Below, one piece after another: positions 25,190 to 38,472 of a stretch of 64,000 bases of DNA; the first letter of the stretch is position 1, and the number at the start of each line of letters is the position of its first letter. Location: assembly GCA_008692225.1 (NCBI GenBank), contig VICG01000003.1, forward strand, positions 2,225,501 to 2,289,500, read 5' to 3'. A program made the translations under genes and the position numbers. The notes under the pieces are model-generated. The model was not told the DNA's origin. It ran no database searches and saw only the letters and a program-made list of their open reading frames with translations. Source of the stretch: Monilinia fructicola (Eukaryota; Ascomycota; Leotiomycetes; Helotiales; Sclerotiniaceae).

Positions 25190-26523
25190 ATGGATCTCTC
25201 AAGAGAAGACGAATATTTTGAGTGGGTGGATATGACGGATGTGGTGGATGCCGCACCGCGAATAATTCGACAACCAGAAGTGTCGGTCTTGAGAGTCATT
25301 TGCATGGACGAGACGGACGATGATGAAATCGAGTTCCCATCATACGATGAGATAAAATGGAACGACCACAACGAAGATCAGGTTCCGAAAGAACAATACG
25401 ACGCCCAAGTCGAATATTATCTTCAGTCTCCTTCGCTACAACCAACATACCTCGAAGACGACATGTCCTTGTGCAGTACTCCACCATTCCTCTCTCCTTC
25501 AGATCAATCACCCGAACCCGAACCTTCCGAACTTTCAGAGCCTCCAGAAGCTTTGGAATATTGTGACATCACCGAAACCATGGACGACATAGCTGTTAAA
25601 CCCCAAACCATCACATCATGTTGATTACCTCTCACACGATTGGCCAGAAGAGGATTTGTGGGCATCATGGAAGTACATTCAATCAAATCGCACGGCATAT
25701 GAAAATAGTAAGAGACTTGAGAATGCATCCTGGAGATGCTGGGCGAAAAAGCGTTCAAATCTGAAGACGGTGGCACCTGAAACGGTTAACTGGTACGTAC
25801 CCTGGATCCAATCCTTTGGAAGTGCAATGCTAACACAACCACAGGGAGAAGGGTTGTGACACGACATGGTTGTATGGCCCACTGCACAAGAAATTCTCTC
25901 CCAATTTCCTCGCTGGAACTTCAATCGACTCGGATTCTCGACCACACTTGACGAGATCGGTATCATGCGCGGATGTGGATGTGAAACCTATCCTTAAGCA
26001 ACGACGATTATGCGATATCTTGATGAAGCGCTCATCATCGATGGTGTCAACTTCGATGGAGTGTTCTTTGCCTTCCCTTTCCTCGGGCCGATCATCTCCT
26101 TCATCGACGTCGTCAAGAAAATGTGTTCGCTTCCACGATGAAGTTGAACAATTCATTGCAGTAAATACTCCATATAAGGGCGAAGGTATAACAAGTTATG
26201 CGAAGGCCGAATCGGCCTTGGAAGAGGAGGTATTGGGATCTACCACTAGCAACGTCCAATCACCTTCGAAGTCATATATCCGAACCGTCGTCAAACTTCC
26301 CAAGTCGACCTCGAAGGAGGTCAACGCAGTTAATAGTCTCTCTGCCGCGGTCCATAGCCTCCAGGATTCCTTACAGCATGATCACTTTGTTCTCCCGAGA
26401 TTCGAGTATGAAGAATATGCCAGTACGGCGATAAGTAATGATGATGATGAGTGGGAACTTTCGATGATTGGAATGGATTTCAAGTCGCCAAGCACATCGA
26501 TGACGATTGGAAAGGTTTACTGA
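25190..26523 (+). CDS. Reg1-like type-1 phosphatase regulator with a DUF1752 (areA GATA-like) domain
   Basis: Likely a regulatory subunit of protein phosphatase 1 (Reg1/Hex2 type) with a role in carbon or nitrogen regulation; function is inferred from domains. The DUF1752 segment reads LSHDWPEEDLWASWKYI and continues through ENASWRCWAKK. A PP1-docking RVxF-type motif, KCVRF, sits in SRKCVRFHDEVEQFIAV (about 26120-26165), the segment that is conserved in this family. ATG at 25190 follows an A-rich context and is preferred over an upstream non-ATG start. Exon 1 is 25190-25792, the intron 25793-25844, exon 2 25845-26523. One extra C in the CCCC run at 25601-25604 creates a false stop at 25621. 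Corrected length is about 426 aa. Confidence 0.85.
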
Positions 26524-26956
26524 TCTAGGTCATGAATTCATACTTAGCATGGCGTTTTTGGAGGATTTATTCAGAGCACAATTGGTGTTCTGCAATCGCA
26601 ACCCTGCGGGGAATTTTGGGACGTTTGATACCACTTGCTACCGGTGTCTTGGATGGCACTGGCTGGTTGGAATTTGAGAGGATCGCAACGTCCTCGCCGC
26701 TACGGCAGTGTCCTGAATGCTTATACCCATAGCATAGCATGGCATGGCATGGCATAGCAGATAATGAAATAAATAAGTAAATCAATAAACTCGATACAAA
26801 TGTTGATGAATCTTATGATGTGATGTTTGGAAGGTCGTGATGCGTTGGATGTTGCTGGCGCGTCGGGTGCTTGAATGAGGGGAAGCTGGATCTTTTCACT
26901 ACAGTTAATTGGTTGGGGCAGTAATTCACCGCTCGCTTGAGAATCTTATGTCAGCT

Positions 26957-26969
26957 GATTGATTGATTA

Positions 26970-27029
<60 letters not shown>
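26957..27029. repeat. (GATT)n microsatellite
   Basis: About 18 tetranucleotide copies. Confidence 0.9.
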
Positions 27030-27030
<1 letters not shown>

Positions 27031-27475
27031 CTGTATTCTATCTAGGCATACTTGTAGGTAGGTAGGTAGCTAGGTAGGTATACTCTACTATGTCTAATAA
27101 AAAGGTAAGCCATAAATAAAGATGCCAGAAGCTGAAGGTGCGAAAGATAAATCATCAAGTCTTGTTTTCGTTGCTTATGGATGATAAATGGATGGATAAT
27201 TGATTCCATGGATGGATGCATGCATGCATGCATGCGTGGTTTACTGGATAGATGGGGTTTTGGGTGGGTGCTTGGAGTTGGAGGTGTGAGGAGGTGTGTA
27301 GAGAGGTCTGTAGCGGATGTAGTATGGTGTGTATGTGTGTGTGTGTATGTATGTGTGTATGTGTGTGTGTGTGTATATACTGGTATATATATTATATCAT
27401 CTTTCTCGTCTTTGATTGTTTTGTTTAATGGTTAGTTTTGTGCTGGGTGGGGGGTGGATGGGGGGTTAAATTGAT

Positions 27476-27800
27476 GGAGTGGATTGGAATTGATTGGAAT
27501 TGGTTTGAATTGAATTGGAATTGGATTGATTGAATTGATTGATTGGATTGATGGATTGAATTGGATTGAATTGGATTGAATTGGATTGAATTGGATTGAA
27601 TTGGATTGAATTGGATTGAATTGGATTGAATTGGATTGAATTGGATTGAATTGAATTGGATTGAATTGGATTGAATTGAATTGGAATTGGATTGAATTGG
27701 ATTGAATTGGATTGAATTGGATTGAATTGGATTGAATTGGATTGAATTGGATTGAATTGGATTGAATTGGATTGAATTGGATTGGAATTGGATTGAATAG
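27476..27800. repeat. Decamer minisatellite TTGGATTGAA
   Basis: About 25-30 copies of a 10-bp unit, in two nearly perfect blocks (27551-27650 and 27681-27780) joined by variants with a shifted GAATTGAATTGG or GGAATTGG. Read on the minus strand it gives a ten-residue repeat containing SIQFNPIQ in every frame. Confidence 0.95.
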
Positions 27801-28917
27801 AATTGAATGAAAATCTGTATATGTATAGAATTCTATACTCATATTCTGCCTCCACGGCAGTGGCCCCCGGAGGGCCAGCGGAGCGTCATTTCGTTTCATT
27901 TCGTTTCGTTTCGTTTCATTGGGGTTGGATTGGAGTTGGAGGATTAAGTGAGTACTAGGTACCTAGGTATGTTAAATGATGAGGTAGATGTTGATTCTTT
28001 ATACTCTTAAGGAATGGATGAATAAATGCACTGATAGATGGACGAGGGGGTTTCTATAGGTTTTGTAAAGTATGATGTATAGATACTCGAGTATATATAT
28101 GTATATATAGAATAGAATATAAATTATCATTTACTTTGTCTACGTTATATATATATATATATATTGTAAATAAAAGGTATTGATTAATACGTGTGTGTAT
28201 ACCTAGGTACTTGTATATAACCTTACGTATATACACATACATACATACATACATACGGAGTACATACATACATGGATTAGCAATAACCGAGAATTAAAAG
28301 GAGAAGAAAGGGGACCTTCAGGGCTACCTCTTATATACCCCATACCCCATACCCATACCCCATACCCATAATACAATCCCAATTCTCATCTCCAGACTCA
28401 TCCTGAAACTCATCCTTATCATAATCTCCATATCCATCAACCTGCATACTCTAAACGGCTGATGATTAAATAGATGCATACATAGGTACTCACTCTATAG
28501 GATAGAGGAGATCTAGGAGAGATATTACATTGGAGTGTTTGATAGGGGTTTTGCTTGGTGGGTTTGGGAGTTGGGGAGTTTGTGTAGAGATGCTAGAGAG
28601 ATACTAGATAGAAAAATAAATAGGTAGATAGGGATCCTGATGACTTACAAGGCTGATTCACTATTTATGGTTTATATTTGGATTTATGATTACCTGGTAA
28701 GTTATAGGTGTTTGGCTCTTATTTCTTCATCTCTTCATCCATCCATCTACACATTCCTCCTTCTCTCCCTCCCCCCCCTATAACCACTACACGAAACTAC
28801 ACCACACCCCTTCTACTACAATTCCTTATACATACATACATACATACATACCTACATACATACCTAGGTATATAATAATCTACCAAATCAACTCACCTAT
28901 AAACAACCTTAATAAAT

Positions 28918-29018
28918 ATACTAATTATATACTAATCATAAACTAATCATCTACTAATCATCTACTAATTATATACTAATCATCTACTAATCATCTACTA
29001 ATTATATACTAATCATCC
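28918..29018. repeat. CTACTAATCAT minisatellite
   Basis: Eight or so imperfect 10-11 bp units alternating ACTAATCATCT and ACTAATTATAT. Confidence 0.7.
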
Positions 29019-29528
29019 AATTTCTTATAATCTACAATCTATAATCTCAACAAATTATTTATTATATAAAAATACACTATATTATATTCAAGTATAAAAA
29101 AATAGAATATATTTATAATACAAGTATTAAGAAACATTCGGAATACAAGCATCTAATAAATAAATAAATAAGTAAAATAAAATAAATAAATAAATTTTCT
29201 ATAGCTAAAGGGAGGAATTACATTATCCATATTGTAATATAGTTAGCGGAAGGTTTTAGTTTATTATAACCTTAATTAAATGAAAAGATAAACATTATTA
29301 TGATTGATAGTTACCTAGGTAGTTGTATTTCCAGTTTGATAAAAAGAGATATTTTTGAGCTACCTACTGATTGTAACATAAGTATACTATAATTATTATT
29401 GATTTTAAGATCTTAGAAATTGATATCTCTATCAAAATCCTTTCCCTGTTCTCCCAAGCAAATCCCATCATCTCAATTTACACCATTCAACTCCATAATA
29501 ACCATGCATATATTAGAACTCATCGTTA

Positions 29529-31557
29529 TCAACAAGCTTTCGGAGGGTGCCATTCAAGTTCCTCCTCCCATAATCCATTTCCTAACTCCTTATTAATCTT
29601 ACATCCGATATCTGTAGTATCATCGTCAAAGAGTAGTCCCCTCCTCCAACTAACAAATCCACAATCCTCCCACATATCTTCTACAAGTTTTCTTGTCCAT
29701 GTTGCAATTTGTGATGCCGTTCGTGAAGGGTCTCTCAAATGATCTTGCGTCTGCATCCATCGTAATTTACGAAAGAGCTTCTCTCTTTCCATATTCAAGC
29801 ATGCTGAACTATACATAGTAGTTCCTTTTTTTTACTTGAATTCGAATTTCATCTGGCATGGTTCGTTCCAACAAACTAGAGATCTCCTCAAGTTCATAGA
29901 TGTAACGATCCAAATCATCTCCAAGGGGGCTCTCGATGCCACCTTCTACATATAGATGAAAGACACCACAACCACACTCGTTGAAAACTCCGTTAACCCT
30001 CTCTTTTTCAACAAAATCTCTCAACCTGTCGGCGGCATGCATCATTTGTCTATACTGAGGCTCTAGCTCTTTCAAAACGGCAGCTCTGGCAGCTTTAAAC
30101 CCAATCACATCTTCCTTATCCTTAGCTACGATCGCTCCTATAATATAGAGTATTAGCTAATCTAGCTTCAAATGCCATTAATTGTCAAATCGGGATTGAA
30201 ATGATGGAAATCGCTCCAAGGCATCTAAGCGCAAGACACCATCCAATTGTCATCAATGAATGGGAACAATTAAAACTGTCATGAGGCATAGTATTTTGAA
30301 CTTACTGGAAAACTCGAACTCCACTGGGTGATATGAAGCGTGAGTAAGTCCCTTGAATGGGTTTCCAGGAGAAGGTCTGGGAAGGTGCCAACCGTAATGG
30401 CGAACCTCTGTCACTGGGAAACTAGCTTCGCAACCTCTCTGCAACGTGAACATATCCTCATTGAATCGCTCGGATCTCTCAAAGCAAACTGCGTAGTCTT
30501 CGAGTCGTTTATGCATCTTGAATACCTTCTCAATTGGCGAGAGATCCTCTGCAAGAGCACAATACTTTTGAACGATATTTGGCCCTAAATTCATAAATCT
30601 TTCGAGCTTGGCCCTAACCTTCGGAGCATCCATGTAAGGGAGGTTGTAAGGGAGGTAATAATCGGGAAGGATGCCACATGCTTGCTCTGATACTAGCAAC
30701 TCAGCCTTAGATTGTGCAATGTTGATGACCAATTTTATATCTCTCAACAGGCGTAGTGGTTGTAGGAGAAAGTTCAATTGTTTTTCGGAGAATTCATACT
30801 GTGATTCTCCAGTTTTGGGATTGATAGGAGTCGCAGGGAGCCTGGCAAGCGCAAGGACGATATCGATTGACCTCTGCGGCTCTGTTGGTGCCTGTTGACA
30901 CAATGCCTGACAAAAGTGAACAAAAGACTTTGCAGGTACCGGGTTTGATGGAGTTGGTGCGTATGCAGAGGTGATTATTCTCCAGTGTTTAACCTTTTCC
31001 AAAGCTTTGAGTGTGTTGTAATCAAAATGAATCTCCGTTCCCAAAAATTCCTTCTCATTCTCTGCATTGAGGTATTCGAGCTCAAAGTCAGGGTCCGTAT
31101 ATCTTGTGAGTGGTGATTGCGGGACATGGGAAAACCCCTTTGGACCACAGCCACCCATACATTCCATAATGAAGATGTTTGAGCCATAGAGAATAGGTTC
31201 CGCTTCATTTCGAATCGCTTTGCATGTTCGCAAGATTGCTGGGGTGAGTTCGAACTTTAAGCTCTTTCCATGATTGCATGCCTTTCCGATTGAACCAACC
31301 TCACTTAGTTTTCGATTGACCAAGAGCAATTTGTAGATTGTGATACGAATCTCAGGAGGAAGCTTTTTCTGGAAGGGCGAGGTAGACTTCGCCCGAATGA
31401 GAGCTTCTTCTGTAACCTTTAACTGGTCAAGTGTATTATCAAGAGTAACTTTCTGTGCAATGATAGCTTGACGTAGGGCAGCAGATGATTTCCGCTCTTT
31501 TTGAAGCTGGGCCCGAAGTTGCGCGATTTCATGATTTTTTACTACAAATTTTGGCAT
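29529..31557 (-). CDS. 2EXR/F-box-like protein with N-terminal coiled coil
   Basis: Residues 1-60 form a predicted coiled coil rich in Gln, Lys and Glu. Next comes LPPEIRITIYKLLLVNRK and further on AILRTCKAIRNEAEPILYGSNIF, the pattern of the large fungal 2EXR/F-box-like family; the biochemical role is unknown. Exon 1 is 30306-31557, the intron 30138-30305 (168 bp), exon 2 29529-30137. The splice joins FEFS to RAIVAKDKEDVIGF. An extra A in the eight-base run at 29826-29833 splits exon 2 into two apparent frames; removing one base gives a continuous C-terminal half with several Trp and acidic residues. Corrected length is about 619 aa. Confidence 0.75.
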
Positions 31558-32446
31558 GATGGATCGTTGATGACTTGATTTTCCAACGTGAAATTATTGA
31601 GTACAAAATTAATTGGATGGTGATGTTGAAGAAGAAAAAGTAAGAATTGGATGTATATAATGGTAGAAGGGAAATGGAAATGGAAATGGAAATGGAAAGG
31701 GGAGGGGAAGGGGAAAGTGAAAGGGAAAGTGAATATGTATGTGTGGGTGTGACACGAGTCAATCAATCGTATGGTGTAGGGCAAATGGAAGAGGAAGGAG
31801 CGACTCGTGTGTAGAAAGAACCTTGGAAATATTAAGTCGTGACCAAAAAAAATAAAAAATAAAATAAAATAAAAACACAATTCCAACGAATGAATCAGGG
31901 AAATCAGGGAAATTGAATCAATGAGATGGAATAGGATAAGAGGGTATGCTACTTGCCTAGCAGTACTCATGAAGCTTACCTACTTATTAGTATGGTACGC
32001 AGCAATCCATATAAGAATTAGAAGGAAAGAAAAGAAGAGAAAAGAAAGAAAAGGGAAAGCGAAAGGAATGAATGAATGAATTCCCGAGGTCGTAGCGAAT
32101 ACGCCTACCTACCTACCTACCTACCTAGTATCTAGTAAGTATATGTACGATATGCAGGGAGTGATCTGAACATCAGAAACATCAAAACTTCCATCTTCTC
32201 ACGCCAGTGATACCAAATTTAAGGCTGTAGCTTTTGAAAAGTTATACCATCCAAAAAGTAGTAAAGAAGCTCAGCTTTTTAAGTTGACTCAATCTTTGTG
32301 AACCATTCACCCCCTCCCCCCCCGTCTCCCCTCTCCCCTCAATACCGTTGCTGTGCTCCTGTTACGACAATTGAAACCCTTACCAATATAATAACCATCT
32401 TCCAAATTCAATTCACAAATCAACTCTAATACTCCACCTGGGCACC
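31558..32446. other. Intergenic region with a GGAAAT array
   Basis: GGAAAT repeats lie at about 31670-31715. Purine-rich AAAGAAAAG tracts occur near 32020-32070 and CTAC repeats near 32105-32130. No gene is seen; this holds the upstream region of the 2EXR gene and the 3' end of the GH15 gene. Confidence 0.45.
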
Positions 32447-35007
32447 CTAGTTCCTGCCCTTGGTCGCTCTATCTAAGTTAAAAGCTGCACTAATCAAGGC
32501 TAAATGACTAAATGCTTGTGGAGTATTTCCCAGCTGTTCACCACTCCTCGCAATCTCCTCACTAAACATACTCAGATGGTTACCAAAGCTCAACATATTT
32601 TCAAAGATGTTGACTGCTTTGACCAAATACTTCCTATCATAAACCCCAGCCCGAGTAAGTGCCTCGACTAACCAGAAAGTACACATGGAAAATGCACCTT
32701 CACGACCACCAACACCATCTTCCGATGTAGAGGTGTTGTAGCGGAAGACAAGCCCGGTTTCTGTGAGACCTCCTTTCTCGGGTGAGAGAAGAATCTTATC
32801 AATGGTGTTCAAGAAGCGAGGATCATTGGGTGAGATGAAGAAGACGAGTGGTGCGATGAGTATCGAAGAGTCAAGCATGGTGCGAGATTCATAACTTTGG
32901 ACAAAGGCTTGCATTTCAGTATTGTAACCTGTGAATTGTTAGTTGATCCAAAGCCAATGAGTTTTGTCATGTGGATATGATTAACCTTTCTCCATGATTT
33001 CTTCATAGATAGTATCACGAACTTTGAACCATTCTTCCTTGTTCGGACAAGGTAAACAACGCTTCTCAGAAAGACGTATTCCACGGTCAAATGCTACCCA
33101 AAGCATAATCTTAGAATATGTATAATTCTGCTTCCTACTTCGGACCTCCCAAATTGACATATCGGCCTCTTTCCAGATTTTTAAGACGTAGTCTAAAACT
33201 TCTTAGCATGATTTTGTCTTCAAATTTTGTCGCGACCATGACGTACCTAGAATCTCTCGAACAGCCACCCATTGATCCCAAGTCACAGGTTTTCCATACT
33301 TATTCCAGAGGTAGATGGCATCCATAAGTTCGCCGTATATATCAAACTGTTGATGAAAAGCTGCGCCATTACCGATACGAACAGGCCCACTGTCTCTATA
33401 ACCAGAGAGATGGCTATGAAAGATTAGTCTGTGATGAGAAAAGGAGCCCACCACAATTACTCACTTAAGCTCGAGTTCCGGAATATCAGTCTCTCCACGA
33501 ATTGTAAACATGATTGGTAAAGCACCGTCTGGACTTCTTGATTTTCTAAATCGATCGCTGATAAAATTCATGTATGCATCGGCTTCTCCAACAAATCCCA
33601 TCCGGAGGAGAATATAAATGGTGAAACTAGAATCTCGTACCCAGGAGTATCGATAATCCCAATTGCTCAGAAGAGTTAGCTAGGTGTCTATCGAAGAGTT
33701 CATGATACTTACCGAACTCCCCCAATATCTTCAGGGATAGAGAATGTCGGTGCTGCGATAATTGCACCGGTAGGCTCATATGTCAATAACTTCAAAATCA
33801 TCAAACTTCTCGCCACAACCTCTCTCCAACGACCAGTATATTTACTTTGGCCGATCCAATTAGACCAGAATCTTTGGGTGTCATGTTGCTGTGTATCTAG
33901 AATTTCGGTCGTGACATCCCTCGTAATATGATTCGGAATATCATCGCGCAAAACAAATGAAATAGCTTGACCCTCTTGTAATCGGATATTTGCAACAACC
34001 CCATCACCTTTACCTTCCTTCTGTCTTAGCCTGCGGAATATCAAGGGAGGGCAGGATTCTGAATTCTCCTCGCCACGATCGATAGTCACATCGAGTTGAA
34101 GCTTCATGTCTTTACTGGCAAAGGTCACCGTCTTACTCTCCAGTGCTCCTGGTGGATGTTCTGGCATGAGAATTTCGAGATCGTGCTCATCGCGGGCATA
34201 ATTGAAGGCTGGAAATATCTCCACGTCTAAACAAAGCTGTGAGATGTGATGTACGCCGCCGTGTTCTGGATCTTTCTCACCTAAATCGACCCTGCCGCGA
34301 ATACATTCGACTCTTCGTACCAGCCATTTCTTCAATTCACCTTGAACCTTTGTCGTTTCCCGAAAACGGCATGGAGCTTTTTGTTGCGACATGACTATGG
34401 TTTGGACGTGGAAAGAAGTCGATCAAGTCAACGACACCCTCTTCATGTATATACCGAGTTTGTAAGATGTTGGAAGATGGAAGATATTGTTGTTTCGTAT
34501 TGAAAGTAACGCCTTTGGCAGGAGTGATGGAAAAATGACCACCTAAAAGATCCGCAGAGTTAGTATTGGTTGTTGTGAGGTTAAAAGTAAGGGGTAATCC
34601 GGGGTAAATGGCAGCTTGATGTGGGATGAGGAAATGAGGGGTATCCATCTTAATATCCCAGGATTTGGGAGACAACACCAGAACCCGCATCCCAAGACTA
34701 CCACACAAGAGCATGAGAGAAATCCCAACAACCTACCTTTATCCTTATCTAACAGTCGACCAAATATTGAAGGCGAATCGAAATCCGGCCTAGATGGAGA
34801 AGATCATAAGTATTGGGCAGTTTGAGGATATTCCCAAGATTGTACGATATGGTTAGGTAGCTAACTTACCAAACACATGAAATCAATACTTCCATCAATA
34901 CCCACCAAAGCACAAGTTCTCATATTTCCAATGAGACCATAATTTTCAATTGGCAGATATCCTGTATCATGTCGACGAGAAGTCTGGGCGATACCAGGAA
35001 CAGACAT
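32447..35007 (-). CDS. Glycoside hydrolase family 15 (glucoamylase/trehalase-like) protein
   Basis: A cytosolic-type GH15 enzyme (no signal peptide) with an N-terminal trehalase-like domain starting [21 protein letters not shown], then a catalytic alpha/alpha barrel with [40 protein letters not shown] and [18 protein letters not shown], the last holding a likely catalytic Glu. It should cleave alpha-linked glucosides; trehalose or oligosaccharide specificity cannot be decided. Exons: 34870-35007, 34737-34789, 33713-34542, 33465-33665, 33247-33413, 32986-33192, 32447-32928. All six introns are GT-AG and 47-194 bp. One extra base at 34871-34873 (would give the expected MCWPDFDSPS) and one at 34401-34403 break the frame. 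Corrected length is about 691 aa. Confidence 0.9.
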
Positions 35008-35865
35008 TGTTATTGATCAATGAATGTATTTGCTGAGATGATTGATGCGGGTTGCCTTGAAGAAGAAGATGAGAAAATGGCAAACAGGCACACACACAGG
35101 CACACACACACACACACATTCAACAGGAACAAAGCAATTCAAAACGATGGCCAGGTGGTGACGGTGTAACGCAATGGTGCAGGAAAAGAAAAAGGAAAAG
35201 GAAATTCGAGGCACCTGCAATTTATCAAATCTTACAATGGGTGAATTGTGGGACGATTTTACCTAGAAGATGAAATTGAATGTGTAGCCATAAGCTGGAG
35301 ATTCATGGCTTGGGGTTTCTTGCCCAGTATGAACTTTGAAGTTGGTGATACCCGTGGACCTTCCTTACCTTGGTTGGTAGCTACCAGGGAGATGAATGAC
35401 TTGTTGATGTTTGGTTGAAGAGATGTACGAGGTGGTTCTAATAGATCCATTCATTGCATTGGATGTGTTTAACTTGGTAAATAGAAAGATAATATATCTA
35501 AATCGAGAGTATATTCAAAAGATCCATATGTTCAGAATATATGTAATCTTGTAAGAATACTCGAGTATACATGTATATATATATATATATGTATATAAGA
35601 ATACCTAGGTATTAGACGATAATAACCTGAATAATACAATAAAAATATTCATCTAATCAAGTAAATCCATAGTAAATATAAACCCTATTTAATCCTTCCA
35701 AGGTTTCTTTCCTTAGCTTAGGTTTGACAAACAAACAGACAGCTATGTATGTAACAGGAGACGGGAAATCGGACATTGATCTCGGATAGCCACGAGAAAA
35801 CGCAGAAGGGAAAACGCGATCTTTTCGTCATACATCCATCCATCCATCCGTCATACATCATCCAT

Positions 35866-35905
35866 CCGGAAGGGAAGGGAAGGGAAGGGAAGGGAAGGGA
35901 AGGGG
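35866..35905. repeat. GGGAA array
   Basis: Seven or eight pentamer copies ending in a G7 run. Confidence 0.85.
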
Positions 35906-36202
35906 GGGAGGGAAGACTAGCTTGACATATCCGATCCCCCATCTAAACCCAAGCTAGATAGCAGTACAGGAGATAGATACCCTTCTCTTCCAAGCTTCCA
36001 GTTATTTTAGCATTTCAGCATTTCAGCATTTCAATTAAAGTAATATAAACTACACGCCACGTGATTATTCCGATGTATCTGCATTTGACGAGATCATATC
36101 TCGAAGGAGGGAATCGTCCAAATTGTTACTCTTCAATAAACATCTGTCTAAAAGTCAGAGCATTAGGTTTCTTCGAGTACGTACGTACATATATACATAC
36201 AT

Positions 36203-36276
36203 ACACACTCACACACACACACTCACACACTCACACTCACACTCACACTCACACTCACACTCACACTCACACTCAC
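36203..36276. repeat. CACACT array
   Basis: About twelve CACACT/CACA units, flanked by TACATACA. Confidence 0.85.
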
Positions 36277-37522
36277 ATACATACGGTACAGTAATACTGT
36301 AAGAGAATATGTTGTGTTTGCTTACTCGAGTGAAACCATAGCTCAAAGCAGAAGAAGAATACTACTGTATGGCTTTCATCATCCGACACAATAGAAGCGG
36401 TCAAGAAGAAAGAGCAGCTGAAGCGAGAGTCGAGAGGCGAGAGTCGAGAATCCCTCAACAAGAATCTAGAATTGAGAAAGTGCTTGTTGGTATTCTTATC
36501 GTTGTTCCAGACCAGATAGATGGATGGACGGGCATTGATGCTTGGTTTTATTTGTGGCACTGATTCCGTAGTTTAGTTCAATCATGCGTCAGGTTGATGA
36601 TGATGACAATACTACTTGACTATATTTCTATATTTCTATATTCCCTCTGCTTCTCCTCATATGGAATTAAGTAAGTATACATAGCTGTATGGTATGCATC
36701 ACATTACCTCAAAAACATACTTCTAATTGATCATCTACCGTATTCAGCAGCACGCTCACTTACTTGCTGTACCATTCATTCATTATCCAAGCACCAATGG
36801 CTTCTAGATGATTATTAGATCAACCCAGATGTACCCCCATCGACACCGTCCGCATACTTTATACTTTATGTATCCATAAGGATCCATACCGAGTAAGTTT
36901 CGGAACGGGGCGGGAATGGTCCAGTCAGTAGTGAGAGTTGGAGTTTAAAGTGTGAGAATTGGTTGCGGGAATGCTTAAGTGTGATGTAGCCAATGGGATG
37001 ATTCGTAGCAAGAGACGTAGATGGGACTAGATACGGAGTACGGAGTACTTGAGTATGTATACAGAGTAAGTATAAGTATACTGACACTGTGATAGATCCA
37101 GATAGAACGCGTCCCTCTCTTATTACTGCAGGTTATCTCGATATTATCTGATCGATCGTGCTCGTACTATGAGCGTCGGGTATGGATGGTCTGCTCATTC
37201 ATTGCTGTTGTGTATGTGATTTGATGATACCCAGGTACTGGTTAGGACTGTCCAGTCACTTAGGTAGATATATATATATATATACATATATACATGAACA
37301 TTGGACGGAGAGAGGTATCTGAATCTTGTTTGATCCTTCCCCCCATGATTTATCAATAGAACTAATATAAACAAAATATACGGAGTACTACGCCCTGGCT
37401 AGCTCTTATCTTATTATATTCCCATCGAGATAAAGATTCATAATGAACCACCTGGGTAACCTTACAAGATATATATAGAGATTCGAAAATGAATAATATA
37501 TAAAATAAATAAAATATAATAT

Positions 37523-37690
37523 AAACCTATATACCTATATACCTATATACCTATATACCTATATACCTATACCTATATACCTATATACCTATATACCTAT
37601 ATACCTATATACCTATATACCTATATACCTACCTATATGTACTTAGAGTACTTCGTATATACCTATATATACCTATATATACTTACTTTG
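37523..37690. repeat. CTATATAC octamer array
   Basis: About 14 copies of an 8-bp unit with one 6-bp slip, followed by looser ATATACCT copies. Confidence 0.85.
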
Positions 37691-38017
37691 TATATATATA
37701 TCCCCGGGGCCATATATAGAAACCGCAAACTACCTAGGTACCCGACGGACTAGACAACCCATAAAATCCATATAATCCTATTAATAATATATTAATCTAA
37801 ATTGAATCCCTTTAATCTTGTTTCATGACATCGAATACGTCGGATACTTTCATCGATTCTACAGTATTGTCAAAAGTTCAATTGGGTACGTAAAGTAGCC
37901 AGTCGCGTGTACATCAATCATACAGACCTGGACGTAAAGCTCATACGCATTTGTATCATCGGTACTCGTAGTCACAATGAATACCCGTGGATACAAACAA
38001 ACATACTCGTGGATCTA

Positions 38018-38090
38018 GATAGATAGATAGATAGATAGGTACATAGGTACATAGATACATAGATACATAGATACATAGATACACAAAGAA
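38018..38090. repeat. ATAG and TACATAGA arrays
   Basis: A short (GATA)n block passes into an 8-bp TACATAGA array. Confidence 0.8.
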
Positions 38091-38472
38091 TCTAGCAGTC
38101 TCATACCTAGGTTGTCTTGTAGTCTCATGTTCTCATGTTTCTCATGTTCTAATTGATATATTCTCATCCCCTCCTCTCACTTCAAATTCTACATCTACAA
38201 TCCCTTCGCTTCCCTTTTCTCTCCTCCTCCCTCTCTCCCTTTGATAGTTTCCCGCCAAGATGATCCAAAAAAGCTAAAACCATCAAACCATCCACAATCC
38301 AGGATAAATCACAACTCATCACATCTCGGAAGGTCCACCCTTCAGGTCTGATCTCCACAGCACAAAACCATTCGAGAATCGGAAAAAAGGTTACAGGATT
38401 AGCGGACCCAAAAATAATGAAAATAGTACCCTTGGATATTAGCAGACCAACCCTGATTCAGTAATCATTATC

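Larger units (their letters stand above)
26524..29528. other. Intergenic, repeat-rich region
   Basis: No gene is supported. The long minus-strand frame at 27432-27899 is only the decamer minisatellite read through in frame. TACCTAGGTA occurs at 27960, 28200, 28861 and 29312. The part from 28870 to 29420 is strongly AT-rich. Confidence 0.5.
35008..38472. other. Intergenic, repeat-rich region
   Basis: No gene is supported in 3.5 kb. It holds TACCTAGGTA at 35602 and 37731, TACGGAGTA at 37032, 37039 and 37379, and the arrays listed separately. The last 300 bp before the transporter gene are CT-rich and probably its promoter. Confidence 0.5.

Noticed and set aside
27476..27800. CRISPR-like array
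   Set aside because: Units are contiguous 10-mers without spacers, and the genome is eukaryotic.
27432..27899. 155-codon frame of Ser-Ile-Gln-Phe-Asn-Pro repeats
   Set aside because: It is the decamer minisatellite read through; it is open in several frames and has no unique protein sequence.
34337..34714. Continuous 125-codon frame suggesting the GH15 region has no intron here
   Set aside because: The expected GH15 sequence DKDKG-GHFSI is obtained only by splicing 34543-34736; the in-frame insert matches nothing expected.
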